Counted from the stretch's first letter, positions 30,154 to 40,354 are shown. The stretch: DNA of 64,000 nt from Lewinella sp041392765 (GCA_041392765.1 JAWKLL010000002.1:1-64000); one strand, 5' to 3'. Notes: generated by a model not told the origin, from the sequence alone. Numbers and translations are program-made.

Positions 30154-30161
30154 TATCTTTG
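30154..30161 (+). promoter_or_regulatory. Likely -7 promoter element for gyrA
   Basis: TATCTTTG matches the Bacteroidota -7 consensus TAnnTTTG, about 83 bp before the gyrA start. A TTCG at 30131-30134 lies near the expected -33 distance but is a weak match. Confidence 0.5.
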
Positions 30162-30244
30162 TCCGCCTTTAGCGACCTTTGGGAATACAAAGGAGGCAAG
30201 CAGGGCTTTGCTTATTGTTTCAACCAAAATATTCAATACGCTAG

Positions 30245-32800
30245 ATGTCATCTAATCAGCGAATTATCCCGGTTAATATCGAGGAACAAATGAAAACAGC
30301 CTACATAGACTATTCTATGTCGGTAATTGTTTCCCGCGCATTGCCGGATGTAAGAGACGGACTCAAACCTGTTCACCGCAGGGTTTTATACGGTATGCAC
30401 GAATTGGGGCTTTCCTATAATAAGTCCCACAAAAAATCTGCTCGTATCGTAGGGGAAGTACTGGGTAAATACCACCCTCACGGCGACTCCTCTGTGTATG
30501 ACACGATGGTGCGTATGGCGCAAGATTGGTCATTGCGTTACCCCTTAGTGGATGGCCAAGGTAACTTTGGTAGTATGGATGGCGACAGCCCTGCTGCCAT
30601 GCGTTATACCGAAGCGAAATTGCGCAGGATTGCCGACGAGTTGCTTTCCGATATCAATAAGGATACCGTCGATTTTAATCTCAACTTTGACGATACCTTA
30701 GAGGAACCCTCTGTCTTACCTGCTCGTATCCCGAATTTGCTTATCAATGGAGCATCGGGTATTGCGGTGGGTATGGCTACGAATATGGTGCCCCACAATT
30801 TGGTAGAAGTGGTTGATGGCGTCATTGCCACTATCGAAAAGCCAGACATCACCATTGATGAACTCATGCAGTATGTCAAGGCACCCGATTTCCCAACAGG
30901 CGGCATCCTCTTCGACTACGAAGGCATCAAAGAGGCTTTCCATACGGGACGAGGCAGAGTAGTAGTACGCGGTAAAGCCGAAATCCAAACCGACAACCGC
31001 GACAAAGAGACAATCATCATCACGGAAATTCCCTACCAAGTTAACAAGGCCAACCTCGTTGCTAAAATAGCCGAAATGGTGGGCGAAAGAATCGAGGGCA
31101 TCAGCGATGTAAGGGATGAATCCAGCAAAGACGGTTTGCGCATCGTTGTAGAAGTGAAACGCGATGCCATGGCCAGCGTGGTACTGAGTAAACTGTACAA
31201 GTACACACCGCTTCAAACCAGTTTTGGTGTCAACAATGTGGCCTTGGTGGACGGTCGCCCCATGACGCTCAACCTCAAGGACTTAATCGTTGAGTTCATC
31301 AAATTTCGCTTGGAAGTAGTGGTACGCCGTACCCTTTTCGAGTTAAACAAGGCACTCAGTCGCGCCCATATCTTAGTTGGATTTCTCATTGCTTTGGACT
31401 ACTTAGATGAGGTCATTGCCCTCATTCGACGTTCCCGTACACCAGAAGAAGCCAAAGATGGCTTGATGCGCGGCGACTTCATAGAAGACAAAGAAGCATT
31501 TTGGAAGAAATTTGGCGATCTAGTTGCAGAGGCGCAAACAGCGGACTTAGTCGTATTAGAAGGCAATGTATTGTCCGATGCGCAGGCAAAAGCCATCTTG
31601 GATATGCGCCTTCAAAAGCTGACAGGCCTAGAACGCGACAAGATCAAGGAAGAATATGCCGAAATTAAGGCATTGATTGACCACCTTCGCGCTATTTTGG
31701 CTAGCGAAGAAATGCAGCGCGACATCATCAAAGACGAGTTGCGCGAAGTAAAAGAAAAATACGGTGACGCACGCCGCTCTGAGATCAGCCTCGAAGCCGG
31801 AGACATCTCCATTGAGGATATGATCAAGGACGAAGGGGTGGTAGTGACCATCAGCCACTTAGGGTATATCAAGCGTACCCCCATGTCGGAATACAAGTTA
31901 CAAAGCCGTGGTGGTCGTGGCAGCCAAGGTAGCCGTACCCGCGACGAAGACTTTGTAGAACACATCTTCGGAGCCACCAACCACAACTATCTTTTGCTAT
32001 TTACCGAGCAAGGACGTTGTTTTTGGATGCGTGTTTATGAGATACCCGAAGCGTCCAAGAATTCTGCGGGTCGGGTGATCCAAAACATTTTAGCCATTCC
32101 CAAGGACGACAAGGTGCGGGCATTCATTATCATCAGCGATTTGAATGACAAAGCCTTCCAAGAAAGCCACTATATCATGTTTGCTACCAAACAAGGTATG
32201 GTAAAGAAAACCTCCGTTGAGGCTTACTCTCGCCCGAGGTTGGGAGGCATCAATGCCATCTCCATCAACGAAGGCGACCAGTTATTGGAAGCCCGCTTGA
32301 CGACAGGCGATAGCGAAATATTCTTGGCTTCCCGCTCTGGTAATGCCGTCCGTTTTGAGGAATCTAAAGTTCGCCCTATGGGGCGCACCGCCGCCGGTGT
32401 CAGAGGTATTACATTAGCAGACGAATCCGACCAAGTAGTGGGAATGGTTTGCATCGACCCCCAAGATCAGGATATTACCGTGATGGTCATCTCTGAAAAA
32501 GGATTAGGCAAACGCTCCGACTTCCGCGACTATCGACTCACCAACCGAGGTGGTAAGGGGGTTCGCACAATGATGGTAACAGATAAAACTGGGGCTGTCA
32601 TTGCCATCAAAGCCGTAAAAGACGACAACGACCTAATGATTACCAGCAAGGCGGGGGTAGTCATTCGCATGCGAGCAGATGACATCCGCGTGATGGGGCG
32701 TGCTACACAAGGCGTAAAAGTCATTCGTTTAGATGCTAATGACGAGATCGCCGACGTTACAGTAGTGGTGCGAGAAGAAGACAGCACCGAAGAAGAATAA
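30245..32800 (+). CDS. gyrA: DNA gyrase subunit A
   Basis: The DNA-breaking subunit of gyrase, 851 residues and intact. The catalytic Tyr is in AMRYTEAKLRR (Tyr121). The quinolone-resistance region reads HPHGDSSVYDTM, with Ser82 and Asp86 at the positions equal to E. coli Ser83 and Asp87, so no classical resistance change is present. The C-terminal DNA-wrapping domain opens with the GyrA box QSRGGRGSQG (about 553), which separates it from ParC. The end is acidic (REEDSTEEE). The TPR gene follows 125 bp downstream, a common Bacteroidota order. Confidence 0.98.
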   Translation: MSSNQRIIPVNIEEQMKTAYIDYSMSVIVSRALPDVRDGLKPVHRRVLYGMHELGLSYNKSHKKSARIVGEVLGKYHPHGDSSVYDTMVRMAQDWSLRYPLVDGQGNFGSMDGDSPAAMRYTEAKLRRIADELLSDINKDTVDFNLNFDDTLEEPSVLPARIPNLLINGASGIAVGMATNMVPHNLVEVVDGVIATIEKPDITIDELMQYVKAPDFPTGGILFDYEGIKEAFHTGRGRVVVRGKAEIQTDNRDKETIIITEIPYQVNKANLVAKIAEMVGERIEGISDVRDESSKDGLRIVVEVKRDAMASVVLSKLYKYTPLQTSFGVNNVALVDGRPMTLNLKDLIVEFIKFRLEVVVRRTLFELNKALSRAHILVGFLIALDYLDEVIALIRRSRTPEEAKDGLMRGDFIEDKEAFWKKFGDLVAEAQTADLVVLEGNVLSDAQAKAILDMRLQKLTGLERDKIKEEYAEIKALIDHLRAILASEEMQRDIIKDELREVKEKYGDARRSEISLEAGDISIEDMIKDEGVVVTISHLGYIKRTPMSEYKLQSRGGRGSQGSRTRDEDFVEHIFGATNHNYLLLFTEQGRCFWMRVYEIPEASKNSAGRVIQNILAIPKDDKVRAFIIISDLNDKAFQESHYIMFATKQGMVKKTSVEAYSRPRLGGINAISINEGDQLLEARLTTGDSEIFLASRSGNAVRFEESKVRPMGRTAAGVRGITLADESDQVVGMVCIDPQDQDITVMVISEKGLGKRSDFRDYRLTNRGGKGVRTMMVTDKTGAVIAIKAVKDDNDLMITSKAGVVIRMRADDIRVMGRATQGVKVIRLDANDEIADVTVVVREEDSTEEE

Positions 32801-32925
32801 AAAAGGGGCTATTTCCCCATTAAAAACAGGGTGTTTTAAAGATTTTAATATTTCATTAAGACACCCCGCTATACATCATTACGTCTTACAGGTGGTTTTA
32901 TCACCAAACAACATTAAATTTGACT

Positions 32926-34292
32926 ATGAAAAAGCTGATGTTAAGTTGTATGGCGTTATTGATCCTTGCTGCGAGCGTACAAGCACAGGAAGACCCGGCA
33001 AAAGCACTTAAGAAAGCAGGTACCGCCCTGAAAACTTTCTCTTTGGATCAAAGTGCAAACTTGGACAAACTGCACGAAGCCGTGCAAATGATTGCTATCG
33101 CTGAAGAGGGCGATGCCACCAAAGGACTGGTGGAAACCTGGCAAACAAGCGGTGATATCTACAATGCTATCGCCAGCCAAATTGTGAGTATTCGCCAGTA
33201 CAACATCGGTTCTGAAAGCGATTTACCTAAGGTGGATCAACCCGCCGTTAAAGCTTTCACCGCTTACCAACAAGCAATGACTTTGGCAGAAAAAAATACC
33301 AAACCAAAGGCGCCCTGAAAGGTATTCGTTCTGTACAGAACAACCTTAACAATATGGGTATTTACAGCTTTGAATCTGGTGATTTTGCCAATGCTTACGA
33401 AAATTTCAACGATGTGTTACTTGCGCACGATCTGTTAACGGCTGGAGCTGAAAGCAGTATGTTGGAATCTCCCGAGTCTGTAAATGACCAATTGTATATT
33501 ACAGGCCTGGCTGCACTGAATGCCAACAATATAGAAGCCGCTACGCCTATTTTCGGTAAATTAAAAGATGCTGGTTCCGATAAGCCTGCCATTTACGAAG
33601 CACTCTATAAGATAGATGCTGCCGCTGCCTTGGCGGATAACTCCGCACTGAGCGTGGACGAGCAGAATGCCTTGTTGGAAAAAGCATACAAGCACTTGGC
33701 AGAAGGCCGCCAGCAATTCCCGGATGATGTGTCGCTTCTTTTTGCCGAAATCAACCACTTCTTGCGCATCAACAAGCTGGAAGAATTGATTTCTAAACTG
33801 GAGAATGCGATTCAAAAGGAACCAGACAACATTTCCCTTTACACGACGATGGGTAATGTTTATGACAACCTTTTCCAAAAAGAATCCAAAGAAGGTAACG
33901 AAGAGAAAGGAAACGAGTACTTCAATAAAGCTTTGGATTTCTACGGTCAGGCATTGGCCAAAGATCCCAACTATACAGATGCCACTTACAGCATCGGTGC
34001 GCTTTACTTCAACCGTGCTGCCAACATGACACAGGAACTTTCCAAGTTAGCAGACGACTTTTCCAAGGAAGGACAGCGCAAGTACGAAGCATTGCAAGCT
34101 AAAGTGAACGCTGAGTTCGAAGCTGCACTACCCTACTTCATCGAAGTGGAGAAGAAAAAACCAACGGATATCAACACGTTGATCGCCTTGAAGGAAATTT
34201 ACGCCCGCAAGAGCGATTACGAAATGTCTAACGAGTTTAAAACTCGCTACGAAGCCGCTTCGGCAGGTGAGACATTGAGTCTTACTTCATGA
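32926..34292 (+). CDS. Secreted tetratricopeptide-repeat protein, one frameshift
   Basis: About 455 residues, with a signal peptide (MLSCMALLILAASVQAQ) followed by TPR-like helices: YSFESGDFANAYENFNDVLL, LYITGLAALNANNIEAATP, YTTMGNVYDNLFQ, YFNKALDFYGQALAKDPNYT and EAALPYFIEVEKKKPTDINT. A lost A in the A-run at 33290-33296 breaks the frame; restoring it gives AEKKYQTKGALKGI. The protein is probably periplasmic and mediates protein contacts. Its conserved place after gyrA does not reveal its role. Confidence 0.82.
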
Positions 34293-34331
34293 AGAACTAA
34301 GATCATTTTAAATAACGGTCATTAGGTTTTT

Positions 34332-34367
34332 ACAAAAGCCACGCTGGTTTTTCAGTGTGGCTTTTGT
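34332..34367. terminator. Intrinsic terminator between TPR gene and M1 aminopeptidase
   Basis: The 15-bp stem ACAAAAGCCACGCTG / CAGTGTGGCTTTTGT has one G-T pair and a 6-nt loop, 39 bp after the TPR stop. A/T-rich flanks on both sides suggest bidirectional action. Confidence 0.82.
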
Positions 34368-34400
34368 AGTTTTGGGCGAGAAATAAATCCCCTTTTTAGC

Positions 34401-36968
34401 ATGGCTATGCAACGGATTTTTATTTACATCATTATTTTAATGGTCTTATGGGTAGCTTCCTGTGAAGACAAGGTTTGGCAAGTGCCTATTGAACCCGGTA
34501 TTTCATGGGAACTAGCCTCTTATCGCGCTACTAAAGTGAGTGGCGTAGCTTATGCCCTAACATTCGACCTGCCCGAAAATCCTTCCACGCCTATTCAGGC
34601 ATCCCTTGATTTAGTGTTTGTTTTAGCCCCCAACTGGGATGACATACCGCTGGATTTCAAAGGCGCTGATTCGTTGGTTTCTACCCTACAAGTGAATGGC
34701 AACACCGTGGAAATTATTGGTGCAAAAGAACATATTATACTGAAGAAAAACTGTCTCAATGAAGGTGTAAACCAAGTACGTATCACTTTCACCGCTGGTG
34801 AAACGGGATTAAACAGAAAACCTCAGTTCATCTATTCCCTTTTAGTACCAGACAGAGCCTCAACGGTTTTTCCCTGTTTTGACCAACCCAATTTAAAAGC
34901 ACGGTTCAGCTTGCAACTAGAAATGCCTGCTCATTGGGATGCATTAGCCAACGGTTCGCTTGAAAAAGCCATACCGCTGCCCGACACGAAGCGAAAAAAA
35001 TGCTACTATAAGGAAACCGCCCCTATCAGCACTTATCTTTTTGCCTTCACTGCCGGAGAATACCAACGCATAACTCGCATCATCGATGGGCAGGAAGTGA
35101 GTATGCTATACAGGGAAAGTGACGGGGCTAAAGTACGCAGCAATACGGATGAAATTTTTGCCCTCCATCAAGCCTCCATCGAATGGATGGAGGGGTACAC
35201 CGGCATACAAATGCCCTTTGAAAAATTGGATTTTGCCCTCATTCCCGATTTTCAGTATGGCGGGATGGAACACGTAGGAGCTATTTTTTATAAGGAAGCC
35301 AGCCTGATGCTGGATAACAATGCTACTACTAACCAAAAAATCAGGCGAGCCTCGCTCATCGCCCATGAGACGGCACATCTTTGGTTTGGCGATTTAGTGA
35401 CGATGCACTGGTTTAGTGATGTATGGTTGAAAGAAGTTTTTGCCAATTTTATGGCAGCAAAAATCGTGAATCCTAGGTTTCCTTCTGTCAATCACGACCT
35501 CAATTTCTTGATGAGTCACCAGCCCTCTGCTTACAATGAAGATCGCTCGCAAGGTAGCCACCCCATACAACAACCCTTGGTCAACCTTCAAGAGGCAGGC
35601 ACGCTTTACGGTCGCATCATTTACCAAAAAGCGCCCGTGGTAATGAATATGTTGGAACACAAAATGGGCGACGTACCATTTCGGGACGGCTTGCGTGCCT
35701 ACCTCCAACGCTTCGCCTACAGCAATGCCAGCTGGGATGACCTCATCGGTCTGCTGGATGAGCTAACAGCAGAAGATTTAGCAAGCTGGAGCAACAGTTG
35801 GGTAAAGACTTATGGTATGCCCGTTTATGCCCCGTCCTTGCGAGTTGATGAGGATAGTACTCAATACGAATGGCGATTTATCCAGCGAAATGATAGAGAT
35901 AAATACTGGGCGCAGGAGGCCACTTTGGCACTTTTCTATCCAGATACCCTTATAAAAGTAACGGTATCCCTAGAAGATGAACGCATGGCAGGCAAAATCG
36001 TATTAGATAGTTTGCCACTCGCTGTACTGGCCAATGCCTCTGCTCGTAGTTATGGGTATTTCCCCTTGGATCAAGCCAGTCAAGATCATTTCCTACATGC
36101 GACCCCTGGTATCGAGGATCCTTTTTTAAGAGGCGCTGCTTGGATGGCACTTTATGAAGATTTCTTGCATCACACTATCGACAAACACGATATGCTAGGG
36201 GCTTTACTGATGGCCATTCCCCTGGAAAACGACCCCTTGAATCGGGATTATATTTTACAGGTATTCCAAACAATTTACTGGAAATTCCTCACGAAAGAAG
36301 AGCGTGTCCACTACACGGAACAGGTAGAACAAATCCTCTATCAGGCATTTACTACGGCGCTCTTACCTTCGGAGCAATTGACTTATTTTCGAGCTTTTTA
36401 CCAAACAGCTTTGTCAGACTCGGCTATTGCCCAACTAGTTACTATTTGGGAGTGTGATGAGATTGCCTGCTTACCCTTAACGGAAACAGAATCTACGGAT
36501 TTGTTGGCGGAGATCGCACTACGGATACCTCATCAGGCCGATAGCCTTATTTATCTTCAATGGTCGCATATTCGCAACCCGGATCGCAAGGATCGCTTTG
36601 CTTTTATTGCTCCTGCCCTTTCGGGTAATCCGCTGAAAATGGACACCTTTTTCAATACCATTCGGCTACCCGAAAACCGCGTGACAGAACCTTGGGTCGT
36701 CGATGGATTATCGTATCTCAACCATCCTCTAAAAGCGGACTATAGCATTAAATACCTACCTGATTGCCTAGCTATGATGCAGGAAATACAAGCTACTGGT
36801 GATATTTTCTTCCCACGCCAGTTTATCACCGCAGCTTTGAGTGGGCACCAGTCCAAGGAGGCTGCAAATACCGTACGGCATTTCCTTTCGGTGCAAAAAG
36901 ACTACCCTTACCGGTTGCGGAATAAAATACTCATGGCGTCAGACTTGCTATTTCGTGCCAACTTATGA
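34401..36968 (+). CDS. M1-family zinc aminopeptidase, lipoprotein
   Basis: An intact 855-residue metallopeptidase. The lipoprotein signal ends VLWVASC. The N-terminal beta domain ends in the substrate-recognition motif YGGMEHVGAIFY (variant of GAMEN). The zinc site is HETAHLWFGD with Glu in LKEVFANF 18 residues after the second His (HExxH-x18-E, about 322-345). A catalytic Tyr is expected in AGTLYGRIIYQKA. The C-terminal half is a helical ERAP-like domain. The GGMEH spelling, with His for the usual Asn, is a notable variant. It probably trims peptides at the cell envelope. Confidence 0.9.
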   Translation: MAMQRIFIYIIILMVLWVASCEDKVWQVPIEPGISWELASYRATKVSGVAYALTFDLPENPSTPIQASLDLVFVLAPNWDDIPLDFKGADSLVSTLQVNGNTVEIIGAKEHIILKKNCLNEGVNQVRITFTAGETGLNRKPQFIYSLLVPDRASTVFPCFDQPNLKARFSLQLEMPAHWDALANGSLEKAIPLPDTKRKKCYYKETAPISTYLFAFTAGEYQRITRIIDGQEVSMLYRESDGAKVRSNTDEIFALHQASIEWMEGYTGIQMPFEKLDFALIPDFQYGGMEHVGAIFYKEASLMLDNNATTNQKIRRASLIAHETAHLWFGDLVTMHWFSDVWLKEVFANFMAAKIVNPRFPSVNHDLNFLMSHQPSAYNEDRSQGSHPIQQPLVNLQEAGTLYGRIIYQKAPVVMNMLEHKMGDVPFRDGLRAYLQRFAYSNASWDDLIGLLDELTAEDLASWSNSWVKTYGMPVYAPSLRVDEDSTQYEWRFIQRNDRDKYWAQEATLALFYPDTLIKVTVSLEDERMAGKIVLDSLPLAVLANASARSYGYFPLDQASQDHFLHATPGIEDPFLRGAAWMALYEDFLHHTIDKHDMLGALLMAIPLENDPLNRDYILQVFQTIYWKFLTKEERVHYTEQVEQILYQAFTTALLPSEQLTYFRAFYQTALSDSAIAQLVTIWECDEIACLPLTETESTDLLAEIALRIPHQADSLIYLQWSHIRNPDRKDRFAFIAPALSGNPLKMDTFFNTIRLPENRVTEPWVVDGLSYLNHPLKADYSIKYLPDCLAMMQEIQATGDIFFPRQFITAALSGHQSKEAANTVRHFLSVQKDYPYRLRNKILMASDLLFRANL

Positions 36969-37023
36969 GTTATTTGAGGTGCCTGTTTGTCCCTTTTACA
37001 ACCGCCCCATCTCTTAGTCATTT

Positions 37024-37293
37024 GACGGAAATAACTGATCCCATTTTTTCTGAAGGCTTGTCTTTATGCACACGCTTTGTGCAAGTATTCCTACGCTTAA
37101 AGACGGGAAAAAAATTAATCGAACAACTTTTGATTCGGAAAAATTTTCTAAACAATTGATCACGATAGCTATCGGGAAAAATTGTGTGAAAATATTTGCG
37201 AATCTTTTAGAAAAAGTTGTTCAATTAATTTCCGTCAAATTACTTAGTGCATAAAGCCAAGCCAAAAATGGGATCACTTATTTTTTTCCCGTC
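37024..37293. mobile_element. Nested MITEs: module A carrying module B
   Basis: The outer element A runs from GACGG (37024) to CCGTC (37293), flanked by CTTA at 37013-37016 and 37295-37298. Its interior is split at ACGCTTA by module B (37102-37236), which has its own GACGG/CCGTC ends, arms TTAATCGAACAACTT and AAGTTGTTCAATTAA, and flanking CTTA at 37096-37099 and 37243-37246. The nested insertion with a repeated CTTA supports transposition. No transposase is present. It occupies most of the gap between the M1 peptidase and the TonB receptor. Confidence 0.85.
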
Positions 37294-37314
37294 CCTTAAC
37301 ATTGGGGATTTACC

Positions 37315-37322
37315 TATATTTG
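37315..37322 (+). promoter_or_regulatory. Likely -7 element for TonB receptor gene
   Basis: TATATTTG matches TAnnTTTG, 150 bp before the start at 37472 and just outside the MITE. No convincing -33 box is visible. Confidence 0.4.
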
Positions 37323-37471
37323 TGTACCGAATGTTGATAACAAGGGGCGCAGGAAAGCAGTTGGGGATATACTTTTGATTTATTAAATTGATTTTCAACG
37401 AAATGAATACAAAGTAATCCCGTTAGAAATCAAATTACTTCCTTCACCCCATTTGCCGAAAATAATTGCAC

Positions 37472-39997
37472 ATGAGGCTTTCCTTACTATTGTGTCTGCT
37501 ACTATCCATAGCAGGTGTACAGGCGCAAAACGAACGCGCTACCGTTACAGGTATCATCAAGGATGCTGTTTCTGAACAAGCTATCGATTTAGTAACTGTA
37601 TATATCAAAGGTAGCCAATATGCTACTGAAACAGCACCCAATGGCCGATATAGCATTGTTGTGCCAGCAGGCGAAGTGTTTACGCTCATCTTCTCCAGAA
37701 TTGGTTACCAAGAAGCCGCTGCGACCCTTGGCCCGCTACCTGCCCGATCTAACCAACAGATAGATGTGAGTATGGCACCGATGGAAAGTGACATTGAAAT
37801 CATCGTTCGCGAAAGTAAAATAGAAGAAGGCGGTATGGTACGGGAAGATGTATCCCAGCTAAAACTCCTACCAACTACAACTGGCAACTTAGAAAGCGTA
37901 TTACCCCATATAGCACTTGGCGTAAGTAGCGGAACAGGTGGAGAACTCAGCAGCCAATACAACGTAAGAGGTGGCAACTATGATGAAAACTTAGTGTATG
38001 TAAATGATTTCGAAATTTACAGACCTCAATTAGTGCGAGCTGGGCAGCAGGAAGGGCTTACCTTTGCCAATATCGACCTCATCCGCGATTTATCATTTTC
38101 TTCTGGAGGTTTTGAAGCTCGTTTTGGCGATAAGTTATCGAGTGTCTTAGATATCAAATACAAACGTCCAGATAGTTTGCGCGCCTCGGTAAGTGCCAGT
38201 TTTTTAGGAGGATCGGCTCATCTTGAGGGTAGTTTTCGCCCCAACAAAGATTCTTACCGCCGCTTTCGCTACTTAGTAGGTGCGCGCTACAAGGACACTC
38301 GCTATCTGCTCGGCTCTTTGGATGTTTCAGGAGAGTACACCCCTAGTTTTACGGATGTACAAACCTACCTCACGTATGACATCACAAGTGATTGGCAAGT
38401 GGGTTTTCTCGGCAACTTTAACCAGAGTATTTACCGATTCAAACCCGTGGAAAGAAGTACAGGGTTTGGGCTTATCAATCTAGCTTTGCAATTGTTTAGC
38501 GTATTCGATGGGCAGGAAGTCAACGACTTTACAACTCAAATGGGAGGACTAAGTTTCACCTATTTACCAGACCGCAGCGTCAATCCATTTTTCCTCAAAT
38601 TCTTATTCTCCGCCTTCCGAAGCGATGAAAATGAACGCATTGACATCATCGGGCGGTATAGCCTTCGACAGATAGACAGCAACTTAGGCAGTGATAATTT
38701 CGGGGAGGTATTAGCCGAGTTAGGTGCTGGTACTCAGCAGCAATACATTCGCAACTTCCTCGACATACAAATCTATAATGCCGAACACAAAGGAGGGATT
38801 GAAGTACAGAAAGGCAATGAAGAAGTTGATGCCTCCCACTTTTTGCAATGGAGTTTTAAGGCGCAGCACGAGCGCATTAATGACCGTATAAATGAATGGG
38901 AACGCTTGGATTCTGCTGGCTACAGCCTGCCTTATGACACTTCTCAGGTGTTGTTGTTTACCACGCTGAAAACACAAAACGACCTACAGTCTATGCGGTT
39001 TTCCAGCTATTTTCAAGATACTTACACTTGGCGAAAGGATGATAAAGGAGAGCTTCGCCTCTCGGCGGGTGTCCGAGCTAGCTACTGGACGACCAACGAA
39101 GAATGGCTATTGTCGCCACGGGTACAACTGTTATACAAGCCTCTTACGGGCAAACGAGATATTAGCTACCGATTAGCCTCCGGTTTATACTTTCAGGCAC
39201 CCTTTTATCGCGAAATGCGTGCGTTCGACGGCACTGTGAATACAGATTTGTTGGCTCAAAAATCTTTTCACATAGTGGGTGGCTTTACGCTAGATTTTTA
39301 CCTCGGCAAACGCAATCCTAAGAAATTCCGCTTTATTACAGAAACCTACTACAAGGAATTATGGGACTTGGTAAGCTATGAAATTGAAAACGTACGAATC
39401 CGATACAGCGGGCTGAATGATGCAAGCGGCTATGCGGCGGGTATCGACTTTCGCTTGAATGGTGAATTTGTTCCTGGAGCAGAAAGCTGGATTAATTTAT
39501 CCCTATTACGAACTAGAGAGCGGCTTCTAGGTGTGCAACACCTGCGGCGTGAACTGAACGTGGATGAGGCTATCCCAGTGAAGGATGTTCCGCGCAATAC
39601 CGACCAGCTCATGCAATTGAGTATGTTCTTCCAAGATTACTTAAAAACAGACGAAAACTTCAAAATGCACTTGAACTTAACCATAGGTACGGGCCTGCCC
39701 TATGGTTTATTGGGCAACAATAGAGAGTTTCGTAATACCTATCGGTTCAATCCTTATCATCGTGTGGATATAGGGTTTAGCATGCTGTTATTCGATCAGA
39801 AACGGTTGGCCAAGCGCCCCAACCATCTACTAAAATTCACAGAGTCAACATGGTTGAGTCTTGAAGTATTTAACCTTATGCAGGTGCAAAACCAAGCGGG
39901 CAACACCTGGATAAAAACCATATTCAACCAACAGTACGCCATCCCCAACTACTTGACTTCTAGGCGAATTAACCTGCGGTTGAAAATGGATTTTTAA
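37472..39997 (+). CDS. TonB-dependent receptor with N-terminal carboxypeptidase-like domain
   Basis: An intact 841-residue outer-membrane active transporter. It has a signal peptide (LLLCLLLSIAGVQAQ), a carboxypeptidase-regulatory-like domain (TVTGIIKDAVSEQAIDLVTV to SRIGYQ), a plug domain (QYNVRGGNYDENLVYVNDF, FSSGGFEARFGDKLSSVLDI) and a barrel ending NLRLKMDF. No SusD partner lies next to it, so it is not a typical polysaccharide-utilisation pair and the substrate is unknown. I start at ATG 37472. Confidence 0.9.
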   Translation: MRLSLLLCLLLSIAGVQAQNERATVTGIIKDAVSEQAIDLVTVYIKGSQYATETAPNGRYSIVVPAGEVFTLIFSRIGYQEAAATLGPLPARSNQQIDVSMAPMESDIEIIVRESKIEEGGMVREDVSQLKLLPTTTGNLESVLPHIALGVSSGTGGELSSQYNVRGGNYDENLVYVNDFEIYRPQLVRAGQQEGLTFANIDLIRDLSFSSGGFEARFGDKLSSVLDIKYKRPDSLRASVSASFLGGSAHLEGSFRPNKDSYRRFRYLVGARYKDTRYLLGSLDVSGEYTPSFTDVQTYLTYDITSDWQVGFLGNFNQSIYRFKPVERSTGFGLINLALQLFSVFDGQEVNDFTTQMGGLSFTYLPDRSVNPFFLKFLFSAFRSDENERIDIIGRYSLRQIDSNLGSDNFGEVLAELGAGTQQQYIRNFLDIQIYNAEHKGGIEVQKGNEEVDASHFLQWSFKAQHERINDRINEWERLDSAGYSLPYDTSQVLLFTTLKTQNDLQSMRFSSYFQDTYTWRKDDKGELRLSAGVRASYWTTNEEWLLSPRVQLLYKPLTGKRDISYRLASGLYFQAPFYREMRAFDGTVNTDLLAQKSFHIVGGFTLDFYLGKRNPKKFRFITETYYKELWDLVSYEIENVRIRYSGLNDASGYAAGIDFRLNGEFVPGAESWINLSLLRTRERLLGVQHLRRELNVDEAIPVKDVPRNTDQLMQLSMFFQDYLKTDENFKMHLNLTIGTGLPYGLLGNNREFRNTYRFNPYHRVDIGFSMLLFDQKRLAKRPNHLLKFTESTWLSLEVFNLMQVQNQAGNTWIKTIFNQQYAIPNYLTSRRINLRLKMDF

Positions 39998-40005
39998 TTT
40001 ATTAA

Positions 40006-40061
40006 AGTTGGTGATATGGAGACGATATGGGGGCAGAAAATAGCCCCCCATATCACCAACT
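40006..40061. terminator. Nested hairpin after TonB receptor
   Basis: The outer stem AGTTGGTGATATG / CATATCACCAACT (13 bp) holds an inner G/C-rich hairpin ATATGGGGGC / GCCCCCCATAT, starting 9 bp after the stop codon. TCTATTTTAT follows. It is a terminator candidate with two alternative pairings. Confidence 0.7.
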
Positions 40062-40105
40062 CTATTTTATAGAAAAGAAGACGAGGCGAGTGCAATAAGT
40101 AGATT

Positions 40106-40145
40106 GACGGATATAAACTGCTCAACTTTTTCTAAAAGATTCGCA
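40106..40145. mobile_element. Solo end of MITE module B
   Basis: GACGGATATAAACTGCTCAA followed by CTTTTTCTAAAAGATTCGCA matches the right arm of module B at 37102-37236 read on the opposite strand. The other arm is missing and structured-repeat copy 3 begins right after it. Confidence 0.6.
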
Positions 40146-40149
40146 GCAA

Positions 40150-40223
40150 GGATGGGAACGGTATATCGGCCTTAGCCGATATAGCCCGTCAGGGCCGTCA
40201 GCCGTGGACAGCCTGACGGCCCC
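40150..40223 (+). ncRNA. Dispersed structured repeat, copy 3
   Basis: GGATGGGAACGG, a hairpin TATCGGC CTTA GCCGATA, TAGCCCG, a second hairpin with arms GGCCGTCAG and CTGACGGCC, then CCGCCC. The linkers match the copies at 22009, 22171 and 57836 while the stems differ in sequence, as expected if pairing is what is preserved. Confidence 0.5.
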
Positions 40224-40309
40224 GCCCGAGATGTAGGCGCAGTAGAAAGATATTTTGCGGGGGCGGGCTGCCCTAAAGAAACACCGCTGTGAATATCAAA
40301 CACGTTGCT

Positions 40310-40317
40310 TACCTTTG
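40310..40317 (+). promoter_or_regulatory. Likely -7 element for carboxynorspermidine synthase gene
   Basis: TACCTTTG matches TAnnTTTG, 38 bp before the start codon at 40355. Confidence 0.5.
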
Positions 40318-40354
40318 CGGTATTATCATTTCTCTCAACCAGATTGAACGTTTT

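Noticed and set aside
30604..32787. Long minus-strand frames opposite gyrA
   Set aside because: They are shadows of a highly conserved plus-strand gene and match no family.
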